Source: Desulfuromonadaceae bacterium
GTDB taxonomy: Bacteria > Desulfobacterota > Desulfuromonadia > Geobacterales > Pseudopelobacteraceae
Assembly: GCA_028686145.1 (NCBI GenBank)
Contig: JAQUCQ010000146.1
Location: forward strand, 1 to 7,992
Direction: 5' to 3'
Length of the DNA: 7,992 nt
The translations under genes and the position numbers were made by a program. The notes under the pieces are model-generated. The model was not told the DNA's origin. It saw nothing but the letters and a program-made list of their open reading frames with translations, and did no database searches. Positions 5,968-7,992 of the stretch are shown here, in pieces (position 1 is the stretch's first letter; the number at the start of each line of letters is the position of its first letter).

Positions 5968-6678
5968 ATGTTCAGGCTTTCAGATAAAGGCGAAAAAATT
6001 CAGCAGATGTTTGGAGCGATTGCCCCCCGCTACGATTTTCTTAACCGTCTGTTAAGCTTTGGCATTGATCGGCGTTGGCGAACAAAAGCGGTGCGACTGC
6101 TTAAGTACAATGAAGGTTCCCGCATTCTGGATGTTGCCACCGGCACTGGAGATGTTGCTCTGGAGATTGCCCGCCGTACGCCGGCTTCGGTCAAAATTAC
6201 CGGAGCTGACTTTTGCAAGGAGATGGTCGATCTTGGGGGGGTGAAAGTTGGGGGGTCGCCATATGCTGACCGGATTGACCTCATGGTTGCTCCCTGTGAG
6301 GATCTCCCGTTTGCCGATGATACCTTCGACTCGATCACCATAGCCTTTGGTATCAGAAATGTTGTTGACAGAAAACTGGGGCTGGCAGAGATGTGGCGGG
6401 TCTTGCGACCCGGAGGACGGATGATTATACTGGAGTTTTCCACGCCGCGTTCGCTTCTCTTCCGGCAGCTCTACTATTTTTACTTCCGTCGTCTGCTGCC
6501 GGTTGTCGGTGGTTTGTTTTCGAGGTATAACGCGTATAAATATTTGCCCGACTCTGTGTTGGAGTTCCCTTCCCAAGACGAGTTCTCGCGCATGATTGGT
6601 GAAGCAGGCTTCCGCAATATACATCTTCACGAGCTTACCTTTGGCATAGCTACGATATATGTTGGAGAGAAGGAATAA
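5968..6678 (+). CDS. ubiE: Demethylmenaquinone / ubiquinone C-methyltransferase UbiE/MenG
   Basis: This 236-residue SAM-dependent methyltransferase should catalyse the last step of menaquinone synthesis (demethylmenaquinone to menaquinone); in an organism that also makes ubiquinone the same family methylates that ring. YDFLNRLLSFGIDRRW (22-37) is the first family signature, with Asp34 where many members have His. ILDVATGTGD (53-62) is SAM-binding motif I, and GADF (79-82) holds the acidic residue expected to bind ribose. FGIRNVVDRKLGLAEMWRVLRPGGR (126-150) covers the second signature, and ILEFSTP (154-160) follows. The length is normal for the family. The start ATG at 5968 gives the usual short N-terminus before the QQMFGAIAPRYD motif. 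Two G-runs (6235-6241 and 6250-6255) lie within codons for residues 89-97, a stretch more Gly-rich than usual. No terminator was seen after the stop. Confidence 0.92.
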   Translation: MFRLSDKGEKIQQMFGAIAPRYDFLNRLLSFGIDRRWRTKAVRLLKYNEGSRILDVATGTGDVALEIARRTPASVKITGADFCKEMVDLGGVKVGGSPYADRIDLMVAPCEDLPFADDTFDSITIAFGIRNVVDRKLGLAEMWRVLRPGGRMIILEFSTPRSLLFRQLYYFYFRRLLPVVGGLFSRYNAYKYLPDSVLEFPSQDEFSRMIGEAGFRNIHLHELTFGIATIYVGEKE

Positions 6679-6817
6679 ACCAGAATTTCAAGCTTCGCCA
6701 CATGGGACAGTGAAAAAAGGTTTCAGTGGTGTTTCAATTGCCTTCGGGCGGTACGTTCTTCTTGGGAAACCCCTTAAGTCCTTTCTTATGTAGAGTAGCG
6801 GAAGCGCTGGTTAACGG

Positions 6818-7300
6818 TTATTTGCCGCAGCATTTTTTGTATTTGAGCCCACTTCCACACGTACATGAGTCGTTGCGGCCGATCTTGACTACTGCGAGAG
6901 GCTTCTTACGAATCATGCGACCTTCAGTAAAATACCAGCGGTCATCTTTTCGTTTGAATTGTCCTGCTTCTTGATGCTCTCGGTTTGTGCCCTTCTCGGC
7001 GAAGCGGGCTATGAATTCTACTTCTCCGGTTATGTCGTCAGTCCCGCCCTTTTGTGTGCTAATGATTTCAAGTCCCTGCCATTCAGCTGTTTCGGCCCAT
7101 TCTCTCGTACCGGCATGATCGTAGTTCTGGCGATGCTCTGGGTGAGTGCTTTCATAAATAAAATCCATATGGGCAAAAACATAGGCCGAATAGCGGGCGC
7201 GCATGAGTTGTTCAGCCGTACGAGCAGGCTTGGTGCCTGAAATGATCTGTTCGCAGCATTCGGAGTAGGGAATTCCGCTTCCGCATGGACATTGAGTCAT
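6818..7300 (-). CDS. ychJ: YchJ family protein with N- and C-terminal SEC-C motifs
   Basis: This 160-residue soluble protein is close in length to E. coli YchJ (about 150). The N-terminal SEC-C-like motif is CPCGSGIPYSECC (Cys4, Cys6, Cys15, Cys16). The C-terminal SEC-C is GRNDSCTCGSGLKYKKCCGK (Cys146, Cys148, Cys157, Cys158). SEC-C motifs bind zinc and in SecA contact SecB and ribosomes. The middle (about 28-130, ARTAEQLMRARYSAYVFAHMDFI onward) is the YchJ-type NTF2-like domain. The function of the family is unknown. The start is well supported by AAGGAG (7314-7309) eight bases ahead. The gene converges on ubiE with a 139-base gap and diverges from the small acidic gene, so it is probably transcribed alone. 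Confidence 0.9.
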   Translation of the reverse strand: MTQCPCGSGIPYSECCEQIISGTKPARTAEQLMRARYSAYVFAHMDFIYESTHPEHRQNYDHAGTREWAETAEWQGLEIISTQKGGTDDITGEVEFIARFAEKGTNREHQEAGQFKRKDDRWYFTEGRMIRKKPLAVVKIGRNDSCTCGSGLKYKKCCGK

Positions 7301-7448
7301 TGATGTTTCTCCTTAAGTGATTGTGACTGGTTTGGTGACATATTTTTGTCTGTTTTGTCAATGAGTATATTAAATAGAACTTGTGTGGATTCGGATTAAC
7401 CTGTATTTTTAAAAATTGCAAAAATTGTGATTGAGGACAAGGATAGGA
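7301..7448. promoter_or_regulatory. Divergent promoter region between ychJ and the small acidic gene
   Basis: This gap must drive both genes. On the minus strand a perfect TTGACA (7360-7355) points toward ychJ, but no good -10 lies 16-18 bases further on. On the plus strand TTGTCT (7346-7351) and TATTAA (7368-7373) with 16 bases between are a weak candidate. TGACA (7336-7340) and TGTCA (7356-7360) form an inverted repeat with centres 20 bases apart. ATTTTTAAAAAT (7405-7416) is a perfect palindrome, and AAAAATTG is repeated at 7411-7418 and 7420-7427. Confidence 0.4.
7439..7443 (+). promoter_or_regulatory. Ribosome binding site that fixes the start of the small acidic gene
   Basis: AAGGA lies five bases before ATG at 7449. 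The alternative in-frame TTG at 7431 has no comparable site ahead of it, and the AAGGA would then fall inside the coding region. I therefore take 7449 as the start. Confidence 0.65.
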
Positions 7449-7673
7449 ATGAATAAATCAAGTATAGAATTACTTCAGACTCCATTAACAGCGCATGAGA
7501 TACGGTGGGCAGATGAGCTCGCAGACAAGCTGCCGGATGACGTTGATTTAACGTTTGAAGAGTCAAAAATTTTGACCAGGCTTCCGATTGGTGAGTGGCC
7601 GGAGGCTCTTATGCTCAAGATAAAAAATTTCATTGATGTCAGAGAGTTCCTGGATGAAGATCAGGATCAATAG
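7449..7673 (+). CDS. Small acidic protein of unknown function
   Basis: This 74-residue protein has no signal peptide, membrane segment or cysteine. It carries 18 Asp/Glu against 8 Lys/Arg, so it is strongly acidic, and ends in a very acidic tail (DEDQDQ). The composition and the HEIRWADELADKL and EALMLKIKNFIDVREFL stretches suggest a small helical protein. A good ribosome site and normal-looking codons support it as a real gene. I do not recognise the family. It follows a 148-base divergent gap shared with ychJ and is followed after 55 bases by a lipoprotein gene on the same strand, so the two could be co-transcribed; no terminator was found between them. Confidence 0.65.
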   Translation: MNKSSIELLQTPLTAHEIRWADELADKLPDDVDLTFEESKILTRLPIGEWPEALMLKIKNFIDVREFLDEDQDQ

Positions 7674-7713
7674 TGTGTAATTTTAAGTTGAATTAGATAA
7701 TTTATTTACCGTT

Positions 7714-7719
7714 AAGGAG
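7714..7719 (+). promoter_or_regulatory. Ribosome binding site of the TTG-started lipoprotein gene
   Basis: AAGGAG lies nine bases before TTG (7729-7731). The site is strong and the frame it opens encodes a lipoprotein signal, which together decide for this unusual start codon. Confidence 0.75.
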
Positions 7720-7728
7720 TACTGCCGT

Positions 7729-7992
7729 TTGAAATACCAGCGTAATATATTTTTTGTGCCAGTGATAAGTCTTGCTGTATTTGCTGTTGCGGCATGTTCC
7801 CCCAGTCAAAACACCGAAACGTCGGCAACTAGCCAGAATAAAACCGAACAGAGAGTCGCTCAGGCAGCTTTTGCTGCAACAACAACCGCCACCAGAAAGG
7901 CCGCAGCTTTTGCCGCGCAAACCAGCGTAGACCGGAAAAAAGTGCCAGAAATAAAGTACAATGCGGGGGAGAACCCTGAATATGCCAGACAA
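7729..7992 (+). CDS. Lipoprotein of unknown function (5' part; runs off the window)
   Basis: A TTG start at 7729 opens a frame that is still open at the window edge, giving 88 codons. The first residues, (M)KYQRNIFFVPVISLAVFAVAAC, form a basic N-region, a hydrophobic core and a lipobox with acylated Cys at 22. A Ser/Thr/Gln-rich stretch follows, then an Ala/Thr-rich segment in which AAFAA occurs twice, 13 residues apart (about 45-49 and 58-62), with RKA between. The last visible part is VPEIKYNAGENPEYARQ. The signal and ribosome site make a real exported lipoprotein likely; the family cannot be judged from this fragment. An opposite-strand frame over the same bases (7702-7992) is a shadow of this gene. 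Confidence 0.75.
   Translation, partial: MKYQRNIFFVPVISLAVFAVAACSPSQNTETSATSQNKTEQRVAQAAFAATTTATRKAAAFAAQTSVDRKKVPEIKYNAGENPEYARQ

Noticed and set aside
6030..6630. Two minus-strand open frames inside ubiE
   Set aside because: They are shadows of ubiE, whose signatures are complete on the plus strand.
6679..6817. Terminator between the convergent ubiE and ychJ genes
   Set aside because: Only 3- to 5-bp stems were found (for example TGAAA/TTTCA at 6711-6725 and GCC-TTCG-GGC), none followed by a T-run on the right strand.
7702..7992. Open frame on the minus strand at the right edge
   Set aside because: It lies opposite the lipoprotein start, which has a ribosome site and a lipobox. The minus-strand frame has no family features.

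Overview
The window (7992 bases) reads as ordinary bacterial chromosome from a Gram-negative, most likely a Desulfuromonadales/Geobacter-like deltaproteobacterium. That placement is an inference from gene content: a YbbR-fused diadenylate cyclase, an NrfJ-type lipoprotein, a UbiE/MenG menaquinone methyltransferase and a B12-binding radical SAM protein. No RNA gene, mobile element, CRISPR array or phage gene was seen, and no gene-free stretch exceeds 300 bases.

Layout. Bases 1-1048 (+) look like one operon: the last codons of a probable universal stress protein, a secreted NodB-type polysaccharide deacetylase, and a tiny cysteine-rich protein that starts inside the deacetylase stop codon. Bases 1199-1609 (+) hold an NrfJ-like lipoprotein closed by a strong intrinsic terminator (1632-1660). 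A minus-strand block follows (1659-5847), transcribed from right to left: a diadenylate cyclase fused to YbbR domains, then a secreted LysM/NlpC-P60 wall hydrolase with its own good sigma70 promoter and its own terminator, then a B12-binding radical SAM protein with a TPR-like tail. The radical SAM start codon lies four bases beyond that terminator's T-run. Divergent from the cyclase is ubiE/menG (5968-6678, +). A YchJ-family protein with two SEC-C motifs (6818-7300, -) converges on ubiE. The window ends with a small acidic protein of unknown function (7449-7673, +) and the first 88 codons of a lipoprotein that starts with TTG (7729-7992, +) and runs off the edge.

How the genes relate. The most coherent theme is the cell envelope: c-di-AMP synthesis (cyclase with periplasmic YbbR domains), a peptidoglycan hydrolase next to it, an exported carbohydrate deacetylase and two lipoproteins. 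The cyclase is not beside glmM here, although glmM is its usual partner in many bacteria. The ubiE and ychJ genes look like unrelated housekeeping neighbours. The points most worth checking are the single-chain CdaA-YbbR fusion, the terminator set directly against the radical SAM start codon, the deacetylase/cysteine-rich pair, and the TPR-tailed radical SAM enzyme of unknown substrate.
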